This document shows positions 25,063 through 33,884 of a stretch of 64,000 bases of DNA, one piece after another. Within the stretch, counting starts at the first letter, position 1. Each line of letters begins with the position of its first letter. Source of the DNA: Nocardioides sp. CER19 (GTDB taxonomy: Bacteria > Actinomycetota > Actinomycetes > Propionibacteriales > Nocardioidaceae). The stretch lies in contig NZ_JARVWS010000003.1 of assembly GCF_029846275.1 (NCBI RefSeq), forward strand, positions 186,001 through 250,000, in the 5' to 3' direction. Position numbers and translations under genes: made by a program. The notes beneath the pieces are model-generated. The model saw nothing but the letters and a program-made list of their open reading frames with translations, ran no database searches and had not been told where the DNA came from.

Positions 25063-25069
25063 TAGTCTA
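25063..25069. promoter_or_regulatory. Overlapping divergent -10 elements (TAGTCT / TAGACT)
   Basis: The same seven bases give TAGTCT on the plus strand (25063-25068, toward the zinc peptidase gene) and TAGACT on the minus strand (25064-25069, ten bases before the ABC-F start). Two polymerases could not use them at once. Confidence 0.4.
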
Positions 25070-25122
25070 GGGCGCGGGGTACCGAGGCTCGAAGTTCACA
25101 GCGTTGAGCAGGAGGTTCTCGG

Positions 25123-26082
25123 ATGCGCTTCAACCCGAAGGCGCGGCTGGACACCAGCCGTACCCGCGACGTCGGCGGGTCGGGCGGCGGTCTCGGTGGC
25201 GGCGGCCTGGGCGGGGGCGGCGTCTCGCTGCCGACCGGCAAGATGGGAGCCGGCGGCATCGTGGTGGTGCTCGTGCTGGTCATCCTCGGCCAGTGCACCG
25301 GCGTCGGGCCCGACCTCGGGAGCATCCTGGGAAGCGCGAGCGGCAGCACCCTCGACGCCAGCCGGTTCAGCACCGAGCAGGGTGGTACCGAGCGCTACGC
25401 GAGCTGCAAGAGCGGTGAGGACGCCAACAACAACGCCGACTGCGCGCTCGTGGCGGTCGAGAACTCGCTCTACGACTACTGGGGCAACGAGCTCGGTGGC
25501 CAGTTCCGGCCGGAGACCGGCGTCCACACGTTCACCGGCGCCGTCAGCACGGGCGGCTGCGGGAACGCGACCACCGACGTCGGGCCGTTCTACTGCCCCA
25601 CGGACCAGACGATCTACCTCGACACGTCGTTCTACCGCGACATGCTCGAGGGCCAGCTGGGCGGCAAGGACGCGCCGTTCGTGCGGGCCTACGTGATCGC
25701 CCACGAGTATGGGCACCACATCCAGAACCTGCTCGGCATCATGGGCCAGGTCCGCACCCAGCAGGGGCCGAAGAGCGACTCGGTCAAGCTGGAGCTGCAG
25801 GCCGACTGCTTCGCGGGGATGTGGGCGCAGGCCGCCCAGACCACGCCCGACCAGGACGGCAACGTGCTCATCTCCGACCTGTCCGAGAGCGACATCACCG
25901 ACGCGATCGGTGCGGCGACGGCCGTCGGCGACGACTACATCGAGAAGCGCATGAGCGGCGGTGTGAACCCGGAGAAGTGGACGCACGGCTCGTCGGCGCA
26001 GCGGGTGAAGTGGTTCAAGACGGGCATGGCGTCCGGCAACGACGTCAACGCGTGCGACACGTTCGCGCCGGGCGCGGTCTGA
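25123..26082 (+). CDS. Neutral zinc metallopeptidase (YpfJ family)
   Basis: Predicted membrane-anchored zinc peptidase of 319 aa. A basic N-terminus with a glycine-rich linker (residues 18-34) precedes one hydrophobic helix (IVVVLVLVILGQCTG). The extracytoplasmic domain contains the zinc motif HEYGHH near residue 193 and the third ligand region ELQADCFAG. The start is supported by AGGAGG at 25110-25115. The family is widespread, but its physiological substrate is not established. Confidence 0.92.
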   Translation: MRFNPKARLDTSRTRDVGGSGGGLGGGGLGGGGVSLPTGKMGAGGIVVVLVLVILGQCTGVGPDLGSILGSASGSTLDASRFSTEQGGTERYASCKSGEDANNNADCALVAVENSLYDYWGNELGGQFRPETGVHTFTGAVSTGGCGNATTDVGPFYCPTDQTIYLDTSFYRDMLEGQLGGKDAPFVRAYVIAHEYGHHIQNLLGIMGQVRTQQGPKSDSVKLELQADCFAGMWAQAAQTTPDQDGNVLISDLSESDITDAIGAATAVGDDYIEKRMSGGVNPEKWTHGSSAQRVKWFKTGMASGNDVNACDTFAPGAV

Positions 26083-26132
26083 CCCGTTCACCGGTCGAGC
26101 GACGGCCCGAGGGTCGGCCGGCGGGGAGAGAC

Positions 26133-27038
26133 CTAGCGATCCAGGAGCGCGGTCACGGCGTCAGTCTGGCGCTGCAGCGCGCGCAGGTGCGGCGCGACGG
26201 ACGGGTGGCGGAACTTCGCCGCGAGGGCACCCTCGCCACCCGCCACGCGGGCGAGCGCCCAGTCGGCCCGGGTGAAGACGGTGTAGACGGCCGTGATCCG
26301 GGCACCCAGCGTCGCCTGCGCACGGGTGGCCAGGTCGGGTGGGAGCCCGAGCAGGTAGGCGTCGAGCAGCGGCTCGAACTCCTCGCGGGCCATGAGCATG
26401 TAGTAGCCGAGGTCGCCGCCGACCGGCCCGTAGCCCAGCGAGCCCCAGTCCACGGCGACCAGGTCGTCGCCGTCGCGGCCGAGCAGGTTCCCCGGCACGG
26501 GGTCGCCGTGCTGGGCCACCTGCGGCAGGGCGTCGAGCTCGCCGAGCAGTCGAGCACGCTTGCGCCAGAGCGCGTCGGCGATGTCGCTGGCCGTCGTACG
26601 GCTCAGGGTGGTCCAGCCGCCCCGGCGCTCGACGCGGGCCAGCCGGTCGCGGAGCTGGTGGCGGGCGAGCCAGCGGACGTGGCCCAGCTCGGCGCCGGCG
26701 AAGCGGCCCATCGCGTGGGCGACGAACAGGCCGCTGTTGGCGGCGTCCTCGACCCAGTCCTGCACGATCGTCAGACCGTCCGAGTCCTCCTCGACGGAGG
26801 TGCGGGGCGCCCGCAGACCGGGGGTGGCGTCGACCAGCCCGTACGTCGCCACGTCCGCCGCGCGCCGCCAGTAGGCGAAGTGCCGCGGATCCCGGAGCTC
26901 GGCCGGGTCGTACTCGTCGGGCGCGGCGACCCGCTTGACGGCGACCGCGCTGTCGCCCACGACAGTGCGCCAGACGCCGACCGTCGACACGCCGCTGCCG
27001 CCAGGCAGGGCGAGCCACCCCGGCTCGGGCTCCCACAT
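26133..27038 (-). CDS. Aminoglycoside phosphotransferase-like kinase (APH family)
   Basis: Protein-kinase-like fold phosphotransferase, 301 aa. The catalytic motif is QHGDPVPGNLL (HGDxxxxN) and the metal-binding DxD-like segment is VAVDWGSLGYGPVGGDLGYY. The N-lobe lysine is probably AVAVKRVAA. The family includes antibiotic kinases, homoserine and choline kinase-like enzymes, so resistance should not be assumed. ATG 27038 is chosen over an upstream in-frame start because TAGCGT lies seven bases before it. Confidence 0.82.
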   Translation of the reverse strand: MWEPEPGWLALPGGSGVSTVGVWRTVVGDSAVAVKRVAAPDEYDPAELRDPRHFAYWRRAADVATYGLVDATPGLRAPRTSVEEDSDGLTIVQDWVEDAANSGLFVAHAMGRFAGAELGHVRWLARHQLRDRLARVERRGGWTTLSRTTASDIADALWRKRARLLGELDALPQVAQHGDPVPGNLLGRDGDDLVAVDWGSLGYGPVGGDLGYYMLMAREEFEPLLDAYLLGLPPDLATRAQATLGARITAVYTVFTRADWALARVAGGEGALAAKFRHPSVAPHLRALQRQTDAVTALLDR

Positions 27039-27045
27039 GCTGCGG

Positions 27046-27051
27046 ACGCTA
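27046..27051 (-). promoter_or_regulatory. Putative -10 element (TAGCGT) for the APH-like gene
   Basis: The minus strand reads TAGCGT seven bases before ATG 27038. Confidence 0.45.
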
Positions 27052-27111
27052 GCCGATGGGACGCTCACAAGCGCGCAACCGGAGCCTTAACGTCGCGGCG
27101 TCGCCCGCCGA

Positions 27112-27117
27112 TAGGAC
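27112..27117 (+). promoter_or_regulatory. Possible -10 element (TAGGAC) for the GH6 gene
   Basis: TAGGAC lies five bases before GTG 27123. The last base deviates from TAnnnT. Confidence 0.35.
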
Positions 27118-27122
27118 GCCGC

Positions 27123-28292
27123 GTGAGGATCACTCGGAGGATGGCAGGACTCGTCGCCACGGCGATGGTGGCGGTGGCGGGCACGGCCCTGACGCCCACG
27201 GCGCACGCGGACGGCTCCCGGCTGCCGCTGCCGGCGCCGAAGGCGTTCGCGGGCGGTGCGTACGCCGCGAACCGGACCAACCCCCTCGCCGGCGGGACGT
27301 GGGCCGTCAACAACGGCTTCTGGGAGAACGGGCACGGTCTCTACACCGACTACCTCGCCGCCACGGGCGCCGAACGCGTCTACCTGGGCCGGGAGGCGCT
27401 GCAGCCGTCGGCGCTGTGGCTGACCATCAACAACTCCTACGCGCCCACCAAGGTCCCCGACTACCTGCGGACCGTGAACCCGACCAGCGATCCCGGCAAG
27501 CTCGTCACGCTCGCCGTGTTCGGGATCTGGCCGCGGGGCGAGGGCTCCCGGCACACGCCGCTGACGGCCGACGAGCAGGCTCGCTACAGGACGTGGATCC
27601 AGCGGGTCTCCGCCGGGATCGGCGGCTCGCGCGTGCTCGTCGCCCTCGAGCCCGACCTGGCGATCACGACGAACGGCGGCTCCGACGGTGTCCGCGACCC
27701 CCGGGTCCGGCAGGGTCTCGCGAGGTACGCCGCCAAGTACTTCCACGACCACAACCACCGCGCCGCCGTCTACCTCGACGCCGGTGCCTCCGACTGGCTC
27801 TCCCCCGCCCAGGCGGCAGGGCTGCTGAAGCGGTCCGGGATCGCGTTCACGCGCGGCTTCAGCCTCGGCATCACCCACTACACGAAGACGGCGGCCGACA
27901 TCGCCCACGGCGCCGCGATCGTGAGCGCGCTGGCCAAGCGCGGCATCAGCGGGAAGCACTTCGTCATCGACACCGCCGACAGCGGCCGCGGCTACACCTA
28001 CGGCCAGTGGGCGGCCCGCTTCGGCACGTCCGGCTACGACAACTCGCGCAACTGCACGGCCGCGCAGACCACCCTGTGCAACGCCCTCGGGGTGCCGCCC
28101 ACCTGGCAGGTCGCGCGGTCGACGTACGTGCGGACGCTCGGGCTGACCCCGGCGCTCACCCGGACGGCCCGGCGCAACGTGGACGCCTACGTCTGGCTGA
28201 CCCGGCCGTGGATGTACAACCAGGCGTCGCCGTACCAGCGCGCCAAGGCTCTCCCCGCCGCACAGTTCACCCCGTTCGCGGCGCTGTATTGA
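27123..28292 (+). CDS. Secreted glycoside hydrolase family 6-like protein
   Basis: Predicted exported beta-1,4-glucanase or cellobiohydrolase-like protein, 389 aa. A Sec signal peptide (basic VRITRR, then LVATAMVAVAGTALT) ends at a likely AHA/D cleavage near residue 30. The catalytic barrel shows the GH6 acid region ALEPDLA, the strand YLDAGASDWLSP and VIDTADSGRG. No cellulose-binding module is present. The C-terminal motif normally WxKxPGESDG is replaced by VWLTRPWMYNQASPYQ, so substrate handling may differ from true cellulases. It faces the APH-like gene divergently. Confidence 0.82.
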   Translation: MRITRRMAGLVATAMVAVAGTALTPTAHADGSRLPLPAPKAFAGGAYAANRTNPLAGGTWAVNNGFWENGHGLYTDYLAATGAERVYLGREALQPSALWLTINNSYAPTKVPDYLRTVNPTSDPGKLVTLAVFGIWPRGEGSRHTPLTADEQARYRTWIQRVSAGIGGSRVLVALEPDLAITTNGGSDGVRDPRVRQGLARYAAKYFHDHNHRAAVYLDAGASDWLSPAQAAGLLKRSGIAFTRGFSLGITHYTKTAADIAHGAAIVSALAKRGISGKHFVIDTADSGRGYTYGQWAARFGTSGYDNSRNCTAAQTTLCNALGVPPTWQVARSTYVRTLGLTPALTRTARRNVDAYVWLTRPWMYNQASPYQRAKALPAAQFTPFAALY

Positions 28293-28375
28293 GCTGCGCC
28301 GTCCCGCGCGCGGGCGGTGGGCCAGCAACCGAACCAGGCCACCGGAACGGTTCACCACTCACCGCCCCGAGACCG

Positions 28376-29938
28376 TCACCCGATGTCCCGCTCCCGGAAC
28401 CGCAGCCAGGCGCCGGCGATCAGGACAGCCGCCACGGCGGTGAGGCCGACCTCCGGCGCCCACCGCCACGGCTCGGCTGGCATCGCGGGCACGTGGGAGT
28501 ACGGCGACAGCCCGGTCAGCCAGTCCGGGAAGCCGACGAGCTCGCCGACGATCGTCAGCGTCAGGAACAACACCGGCCACGCCCAGCCGAGCACCGCCCA
28601 CGACCCGCGGAGGGCGAGCAGCAGAGCGGCCAGGCCGACGACGACCCAGACGGCCGGTGACCAGCCGAGGGCAGCGGTGACCAGGTCCCCGGGCGACGGG
28701 CCACCGGCGGTCGCGTAGCCGATCCACAGCGTCACGCCGGTGACGAGCAGCAGCCACAACGAGCCGACCAGCGCGACGACCAGCGCTGCCGCGAGCCACC
28801 GGGCGCGGGACGTGGCCGTCGCGAGGACCACCTCCGCCCGGCCGCCGGTCTCGTCGCTCCCGGCGTGGCTCACGACCGAGATCGCGAAGCAGCTGACGAC
28901 GATCGCGATCATCGACAGCACGGCCGCGAGCATCTCGCCGCCGAGCCGGTCGATGAGCTCCTGGGCGGTCCCGGAGTCGAGCAGGTCGTCGAGCCCGGGG
29001 GCGATGACGCCGAAGAGCAGCCCGAGGACCGCGACGGCGCCGGTCCAGACGACGAGCGCGGCGCCCTGCACGCGCAGGGTCAGCGAGACCGCGTCGCGCA
29101 GCCGGGGCGAGCCGCTGGCCGGTCCAGGTCGCGCGGCGAGCAGGCCCGCGCCGACGTCGCGCCGGCCGCGCAGGTGCTGCGCCACGGCGACGAGCGCCCC
29201 GGCGAGCAGCGGGTAGAGGAGCAGCACCCACCAGCGGGTGCCCGACCACGCCCGAGCCTGCGTGTTCCACCCGAACGGCGAGAGCGAGCTCAGCCACGTC
29301 GCGCTCGCCGCATCCCCCGCCGCCCGCAGGACGAAGAGCGCCCCGAGCACTCCGGCGGCCGCGGCGGCGCAGGTGCGGGCGCTCGCCGAGAGCTGGCAGC
29401 ACACCGCCGCGATCCCGGTCGCGACCAGGCCCGTGCCGAGCCAGACGAGGCCGAAGGCGATCGACCCGACCGGGTCGAGGCCACCGGCGATGTTGGCCAG
29501 GGCGATGAGCACGCCGAGCAGCAGGGCCACCAGCACCGCCTCCGCCACAGCGGCGGCGAGCGGCGCGTCACGGCCGACCGCCGTACCACCGACCAGCTCG
29601 GTGCGGCCGCTCTCCTCCTCCACGCGGGTGTGCCGGCGCACGAGCACGACGAAGAGGATCGCGCCGAACACCGCGTAGAGGACGGTCATCTTCGTCATCG
29701 ACAGCTCGCCGATGCTGTGGACGTCGAGGATCGGGCCGTAGAGCGCGACGATCGCGGGGCTGTCGTTGATCGCCTGGGCGGCCCTCACCCGGTCGGCGTC
29801 GGTGTCGTAGAGGCCCGGCGTCGCCGCCGCCGAGACCAGGCAGAGGGCCGCGAGCACCAGCAGCCAGACCGGCACGATGACCCTGTCGCGGGTGAGGTTC
29901 TGGCGCAGCAGCAGGCCCGCGCCGGTGCGAGAGGTCAT
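28376..29938 (-). CDS. ABC-2 type permease, TnrB-like polyketide-antibiotic exporter family
   Basis: Membrane component of an exporter, 520 aa with about twelve hydrophobic segments in two similar halves. The segment [25 protein letters not shown] after helix 2, echoed by [21 protein letters not shown] in the second half, is typical of this family. The group is named after tetronasin resistance proteins, but the real substrate here is unknown. The ATG overlaps the ATPase stop by four bases, so the two subunits are co-translated. Confidence 0.88.
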   Translation of the reverse strand: MTSRTGAGLLLRQNLTRDRVIVPVWLLVLAALCLVSAAATPGLYDTDADRVRAAQAINDSPAIVALYGPILDVHSIGELSMTKMTVLYAVFGAILFVVLVRRHTRVEEESGRTELVGGTAVGRDAPLAAAVAEAVLVALLLGVLIALANIAGGLDPVGSIAFGLVWLGTGLVATGIAAVCCQLSASARTCAAAAAGVLGALFVLRAAGDAASATWLSSLSPFGWNTQARAWSGTRWWVLLLYPLLAGALVAVAQHLRGRRDVGAGLLAARPGPASGSPRLRDAVSLTLRVQGAALVVWTGAVAVLGLLFGVIAPGLDDLLDSGTAQELIDRLGGEMLAAVLSMIAIVVSCFAISVVSHAGSDETGGRAEVVLATATSRARWLAAALVVALVGSLWLLLVTGVTLWIGYATAGGPSPGDLVTAALGWSPAVWVVVGLAALLLALRGSWAVLGWAWPVLFLTLTIVGELVGFPDWLTGLSPYSHVPAMPAEPWRWAPEVGLTAVAAVLIAGAWLRFRERDIG

Positions 29939-30831
29939 CGGGCCGGAGTGCGATAGGCGTCGAGGAAGAGCTCCTCGAGGCTGGGCGGCGTGCTGGTCAG
30001 CGCGGTCACCCCGGCCGCCGTGAGGGCGGCGAGCACGCCCGCCAGTCCGTCCGGGTCGACGGTGCAGGTGACTTGCGGGCCCTCGACGGCGACGTCGTGT
30101 ACGCCGGCCAGGACGGTGAGGTCCGGGACGCTGCCCGCCACCGTGGCGGTCACCTTGCTGCGGTGCAGGTGGCGCAGGGCCGCGAGGGTGCCGGTCTCGA
30201 CCGTCCGGCCCTCGCGGATGATCGTGACCCGGTCGGCCAGCCGCTCGACCTCGCTGAGGATGTGGCTGGACAGCAGCACGGTGGCGCCCCGGTCGGTGGC
30301 CTCGGCGACGCAGTCGTTGAACACCTGCTCCATGAGCGGGTCGAGGCCGCTGGTGGGCTCGTCGAGGATGAGGAGCTCGGCGTCGGCAGCGAACGCGGCG
30401 ACGAGCGCGACCTTCTGCCGGTTGCCCTTGGAGTAGGCGCGCCCCTTCTTCGTCGGATCGAGCGAGAAGCGCTCGAGGAGCTCGTCGCGCCGGGACGTGC
30501 GCGGGTCCGCGCCGCGCATCCGCAGCAGCAGGTCGACGGTCTCCCCGCCGCTGAGGTTGGGCCACAGGGACACATCGCCCGGGACGTAGGCCAGCCGGCG
30601 GTGCAGGGCAGCCGCGTCGCGCCACGGGTCGGCGTCGAAGAGCCGGGCCTCTCCCCCGCTCGCCCGCATCAGGCCGAGCAGGATGCGGATGGTCGTGGAC
30701 TTGCCGGCCCCGTTGGGGCCGAGGAAGCCGTGCACCTCGCCGGCGCCCACCGCCAGGTCGAGCCCGTCGAGTGCGCGGAACGCGCCGAACGTCTTGACGA
30801 GGTCGTGCGCCTCCGCCACCATCCCGCTCAC
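29935..30831 (-). CDS. ABC transporter ATP-binding protein (partner of the TnrB-like permease)
   Basis: ATPase of 298 aa. Walker A is GPNGAGKST. The signature helix deviates: [14 protein letters not shown] stands in place of LSGGQ. Walker B is [12 protein letters not shown] and the switch histidine is in [12 protein letters not shown]-terminal extension of about 80 residues is usual for drug-exporter ATPases. GTG 30831 has TAGCCT six bases upstream; ATG 30822 is an alternative. It leads the two-gene exporter operon. Confidence 0.9.
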   Translation of the reverse strand: MSGMVAEAHDLVKTFGAFRALDGLDLAVGAGEVHGFLGPNGAGKSTTIRILLGLMRASGGEARLFDADPWRDAAALHRRLAYVPGDVSLWPNLSGGETVDLLLRMRGADPRTSRRDELLERFSLDPTKKGRAYSKGNRQKVALVAAFAADAELLILDEPTSGLDPLMEQVFNDCVAEATDRGATVLLSSHILSEVERLADRVTIIREGRTVETGTLAALRHLHRSKVTATVAGSVPDLTVLAGVHDVAVEGPQVTCTVDPDGLAGVLAALTAAGVTALTSTPPSLEELFLDAYRTPAR

Positions 30832-30837
30832 GAGCTC

Positions 30838-30843
30838 AGGCTA
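30838..30843 (-). promoter_or_regulatory. Putative -10 element (TAGCCT) for the TnrB-like exporter operon
   Basis: The minus strand reads TAGCCT six bases before GTG 30831, consistent with a leaderless message. Confidence 0.5.
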
Positions 30844-30926
30844 GTGGCGGCCGAGCTCCCACGACCCGCGCCGGGCCGGCCGCGCGGGCGCGGATCCAAA
30901 CCGCTGCCTCCCGCGTCAGAAGGGTC

Positions 30927-31748
30927 ATGACACTGCGACACGGGATCTGGGCACTCGGCTCCGCGGCGGCGGTCGCCGCGATCGCGGTCGGCGCCGCCCT
31001 CGTCGCCGCCACCTCTTCCGGTGGGGACGGCGGCCCGACACCCCACACCTCCTCGGGCACGTACGTCGCCCCGGACGCGCGCATCCCCGCTCCGAACGTC
31101 CCGACGGTCTACGACGTCGGCGGCCCAGGCGGCGGGTGGCGCGTCCCGGCCATCGTGGTGGCCGCCCCCGGTCGGCAGCTGTCCCTCAGGCCGTGGACGT
31201 TCTGTTACGCCAAGGGATGCGCGGACGGCTCGCCGGAGCTGCTGCCCTCGGTCCCCGACATCGGCAACCCGCCCTCCGTGACGCTCTGGTTCGCTCGGCC
31301 GGGCTGGCGGATCGAGGCGACGTTCGTCGACACCAACTCCGACTGCCCGCGGCGTACGACGGTGACAGCCACCCGGCTCGACCCGCACACGTTCCGGCTC
31401 GACACCTACGGCCTCGAGCTGTTCCTGGACTCGCTCGCGGAGACGCCGCAGCGCGCGACCGCGTCGGTGAGCGTCCGCGATGCCGCCGGGACGACCGTGC
31501 GCTTCCAGCCTCCGCGGGACGAGGAGCGTCCGGGCTGCTTCCAGCGAGGCTCCGTCGGCTTCCGCCTGGAGCACCCCGACATCAGCGGGCTCGCTGCCGG
31601 GCCCTACACCTACGACGTGACGCTGGACCTCGACGGCGCGACCTATCGCGCGTCGGCGACCTGGCCCGACGACGAGGAAGCCGACCACGGTCCGAGCGTG
31701 CCGCTCACGTTCACGCCGCCGCTGCCCGCGCCGACGCTCGGACGGTGA
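30927..31748 (+). CDS. Hypothetical exported or membrane-anchored protein
   Basis: I do not recognise the family. The 273-aa protein starts with a hydrophobic segment (GIWALGSAAAVAAIAVGAALVAATS) acting as signal or anchor, followed by a Thr/Ser/Pro-rich linker. The outer part is predicted to be beta-rich, with four cysteines (in FCYAKGC, DCPRR and GCFQR) that could form two disulfides. It ends in a proline-rich tail. AGAAGG precedes the ATG. It is divergent from the TnrB-like exporter; whether they are related is unknown. Confidence 0.7.
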   Translation: MTLRHGIWALGSAAAVAAIAVGAALVAATSSGGDGGPTPHTSSGTYVAPDARIPAPNVPTVYDVGGPGGGWRVPAIVVAAPGRQLSLRPWTFCYAKGCADGSPELLPSVPDIGNPPSVTLWFARPGWRIEATFVDTNSDCPRRTTVTATRLDPHTFRLDTYGLELFLDSLAETPQRATASVSVRDAAGTTVRFQPPRDEERPGCFQRGSVGFRLEHPDISGLAAGPYTYDVTLDLDGATYRASATWPDDEEADHGPSVPLTFTPPLPAPTLGR

Positions 31749-31751
31749 GGC

Positions 31752-32096
31752 TCAGACGTTGAAGCCGAGCGCCCGCAGCTGCTCGCGGCCGTCGGGCGTG
31801 ATCTTGTCGGGACCCCACGGCGGCATCCAGACCCAGTTGATCGCGACGTCGTTGACCATGCCCTCGAGGGCCTGGTTGGTCTGGTCCTGGATCAGGTCGG
31901 TCAGCGGGCAGGCCGCCGAGGTGAGCGTCATGTCGATGACGACGTCGGACGACTCACCGATGTGCACGCCGTAGACGAGGCCGAGGTCGACGACGTTGAT
32001 CCCCAGCTCGGGGTCGACGACGTCCTTCATCGCCTCGGTCACGTCGTCGACCGACAGGGTCGCACCGTCCGCGACGGTCACGTTCATCTCAGTCAT
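31752..32096 (-). CDS. sufT: SufT-like metal-sulfur cluster assembly factor (DUF59/MIP18)
   Basis: Last gene of the suf operon, 114 aa. The MIP18 core is clear: VDPELGINVVDLGLVYGV, with the active cysteine in TSAACPLTDLI and the terminal WVWMPPWGPDKIT. Family members help Fe-S cluster maturation or delivery to target proteins. The ATG overlaps the sufU stop by one base. Actinobacterial suf operons almost always end with this gene. Confidence 0.9.
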   Translation of the reverse strand: MTEMNVTVADGATLSVDDVTEAMKDVVDPELGINVVDLGLVYGVHIGESSDVVIDMTLTSAACPLTDLIQDQTNQALEGMVNDVAINWVWMPPWGPDKITPDGREQLRALGFNV

Positions 32097-32563
32097 CACT
32101 TCTCCTCCGTGCCCGACGCGTCCAGCGACTGGGCGGTCGCGTCCTTCCAGGCCATCCAGCTGAGCAGGGCGCACTTCACGCGCGCGGGGAACTTGGCGAC
32201 GCCGGCGAAGGCGATGCCGTCCTCGAGGACGTCCTCGTCCGGCTCGACGGTGCCCTTGCCCTGCATGAGGGTCAGGAAGTCGGCGTGGACGGCCATCGCG
32301 TCGTCGACGCTCTTGCCGATCACGAGGTCGGTCAGCACCGACGCCGACGCCTGCGAGATCGAGCAGCCGACGGCGTCGTAGGACACGTCCTCCACGACCC
32401 CGTCGGCCAGGTGCACCCGCAGGGTGACCTCGTCGCCGCAGGTGGGGTTGACGTGGTGCACCTCCGCCTCGAACGGGTCGCGCAGACCCTTGTGGTGGGG
32501 GTGCTTGTAGTGGTCCAGGATGATCTCCTGGTACATCGCGTCCAGGTCGGCCTGAGTGCTCAT
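32096..32563 (-). CDS. sufU: Fe-S cluster assembly scaffold or sulfur-transfer protein
   Basis: Zinc-dependent partner of SufS that accepts sulfane sulfur, 155 aa. The three conserved cysteines are present: NPTCGD, VGCSIS and RVKCALL, with the Asp of CGDEV completing the zinc site. DHYKHPHHKG at the N-terminus is diagnostic. ATG 32563 overlaps the sufS stop by one base and is preferred over GTG 32566. Confidence 0.93.
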   Translation of the reverse strand: MSTQADLDAMYQEIILDHYKHPHHKGLRDPFEAEVHHVNPTCGDEVTLRVHLADGVVEDVSYDAVGCSISQASASVLTDLVIGKSVDDAMAVHADFLTLMQGKGTVEPDEDVLEDGIAFAGVAKFPARVKCALLSWMAWKDATAQSLDASGTEEK

Positions 32564-33882
32564 CACCCGTCCAACCGGAAGTAGGAACGCGTGTATTCCA
32601 GTGCCTCGACCAGCGCGTCGATCTCGGCCGGCGTCGTGTAGAGGTACGACGACATCCGGCTCGAGCTCTGCACGCCGAACCGCGCGTGCGCCGGCTTGGC
32701 GCAGTGGTGGCCGGCCCGGATCGCGACGCCGCGGGAGTCGACGACCTGCGCGATGTCGTGCGGGTGGACACCCTCGAGCTCGAACGAGATCGCCCCACCG
32801 CGCTGCGCGGCGTCCAGCGGTCCGAGGACGGTCAGGCCCTTGATCGTGCCCAGCCCCTCGAGCGCGTAGCGGGTGATCGCCTGCTCGTGGGCGTGGATCG
32901 CGTCCATGCCGAGGTGTCCGAGGTAGGTCAGCGCCGCACCGAGGCCGACGGCCTCGACGATCGGCGGGGTGCCCGCCTCGAACTTGTGCGGGATCCCGGC
33001 GTACGTCGACCGCTCCATGCGGACGGTCTCGATCATCTCGCCGCCGCCGAGGAACGGGGGCAGCTGCTCGAGGACCTCGCGCCGGCCCCAGAGCACGCCG
33101 ATGCCGGTCGGACCGACCGTCTTGTGGCCGGTGAAGGCCACGAAGTCAGGCCGCTCCTCCGGCGCCATGGACGCCAGGTCGATCGGGAGCTGCGGCGCCG
33201 CCTGGGAGGCGTCGACGACCACGAGCGCGCCGACCGCGTGCGCCTTGCGGGTGATATCGGCGATCGGGTTGATCGTGCCGAGCATGTTGGACACCCAGGT
33301 CAGCGTGACGACCTTGGTGTGCTCGGTGATCAGCTCGTCCACGTTCGACAGGTCGAGCCGGCCGTCGTCGGTCAGCCCGAACCAGCGCAGCGTCGCGCCC
33401 TTGCGCTCGGTCAGCAGCTGCCACGGCACGATGTTGGAGTGGTGCTCCATCTCGGTGGTGACGACGACGTCGCCCTCACCGATCGACAGGTCGACCCCCG
33501 AGCTCGTCGACGGGCGCGCCCACGCCAGCGTGTTGGCGACCAGGTTGAGCGCCTCGGACGCGTTCTTGGTGAAGATCACCTCGTCGCGCTCGGGCGCGCC
33601 GATGAACCCGGCGACGACGTCGCGGGCGCTCTCGAACGCCTCGGTCGACTCGGCGCCGAGGGCGTGCATCGCCCGCGCGACGTTCGCGTTGTGCCGCTCG
33701 AGGTGGTCGACCATCGTGTCGATCACGATCTGCGGCTTCTGCGACGTGTTGGCGCTGTCGAGGTAGATCAGCGGCAGCCCGTCGTGGACCGTGCGCTCGA
33801 GGATCGGGAAGTCCTTGCGGACCACCTCGAGCTCGGGCAGCAGTCCGGGGAGGCGTCCGCTGGTCGGACCTGTCGCGACCAT
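32563..33882 (-). CDS. sufS: Cysteine desulfurase
   Basis: PLP enzyme that removes sulfur from cysteine for Fe-S assembly, 439 aa. The PLP lysine is in FTGHKTVGPTG, the substrate loop is TEMEHHSNIVPW and the catalytic cysteine is in RAGHHCAKP. A segment near residue 125 reads RPSTSSGVDLS, the typical translation of the short repeat family discussed below. It sits in a surface loop between conserved helices, so it is probably tolerated. It follows sufC by two bases. Confidence 0.95.
   Translation of the reverse strand: MVATGPTSGRLPGLLPELEVVRKDFPILERTVHDGLPLIYLDSANTSQKPQIVIDTMVDHLERHNANVARAMHALGAESTEAFESARDVVAGFIGAPERDEVIFTKNASEALNLVANTLAWARPSTSSGVDLSIGEGDVVVTTEMEHHSNIVPWQLLTERKGATLRWFGLTDDGRLDLSNVDELITEHTKVVTLTWVSNMLGTINPIADITRKAHAVGALVVVDASQAAPQLPIDLASMAPEERPDFVAFTGHKTVGPTGIGVLWGRREVLEQLPPFLGGGEMIETVRMERSTYAGIPHKFEAGTPPIVEAVGLGAALTYLGHLGMDAIHAHEQAITRYALEGLGTIKGLTVLGPLDAAQRGGAISFELEGVHPHDIAQVVDSRGVAIRAGHHCAKPAHARFGVQSSSRMSSYLYTTPAEIDALVEALEYTRSYFRLDG
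33497..33514. repeat. Short REP-like repeat inside sufS
   Basis: Reads cccgagctcgtcgacggg on the plus strand, an imperfect palindrome of the family cc-ttcgac-nn-gctcagg. On the coding strand it gives PSTSSG in frame. Confidence 0.6.
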
Positions 33883-33884
33883 GA

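Noticed and set aside
26133..27038. Aminoglycoside resistance gene
   Set aside because: Only the general APH fold is visible; the family is broad and nothing specifies antibiotic substrates.
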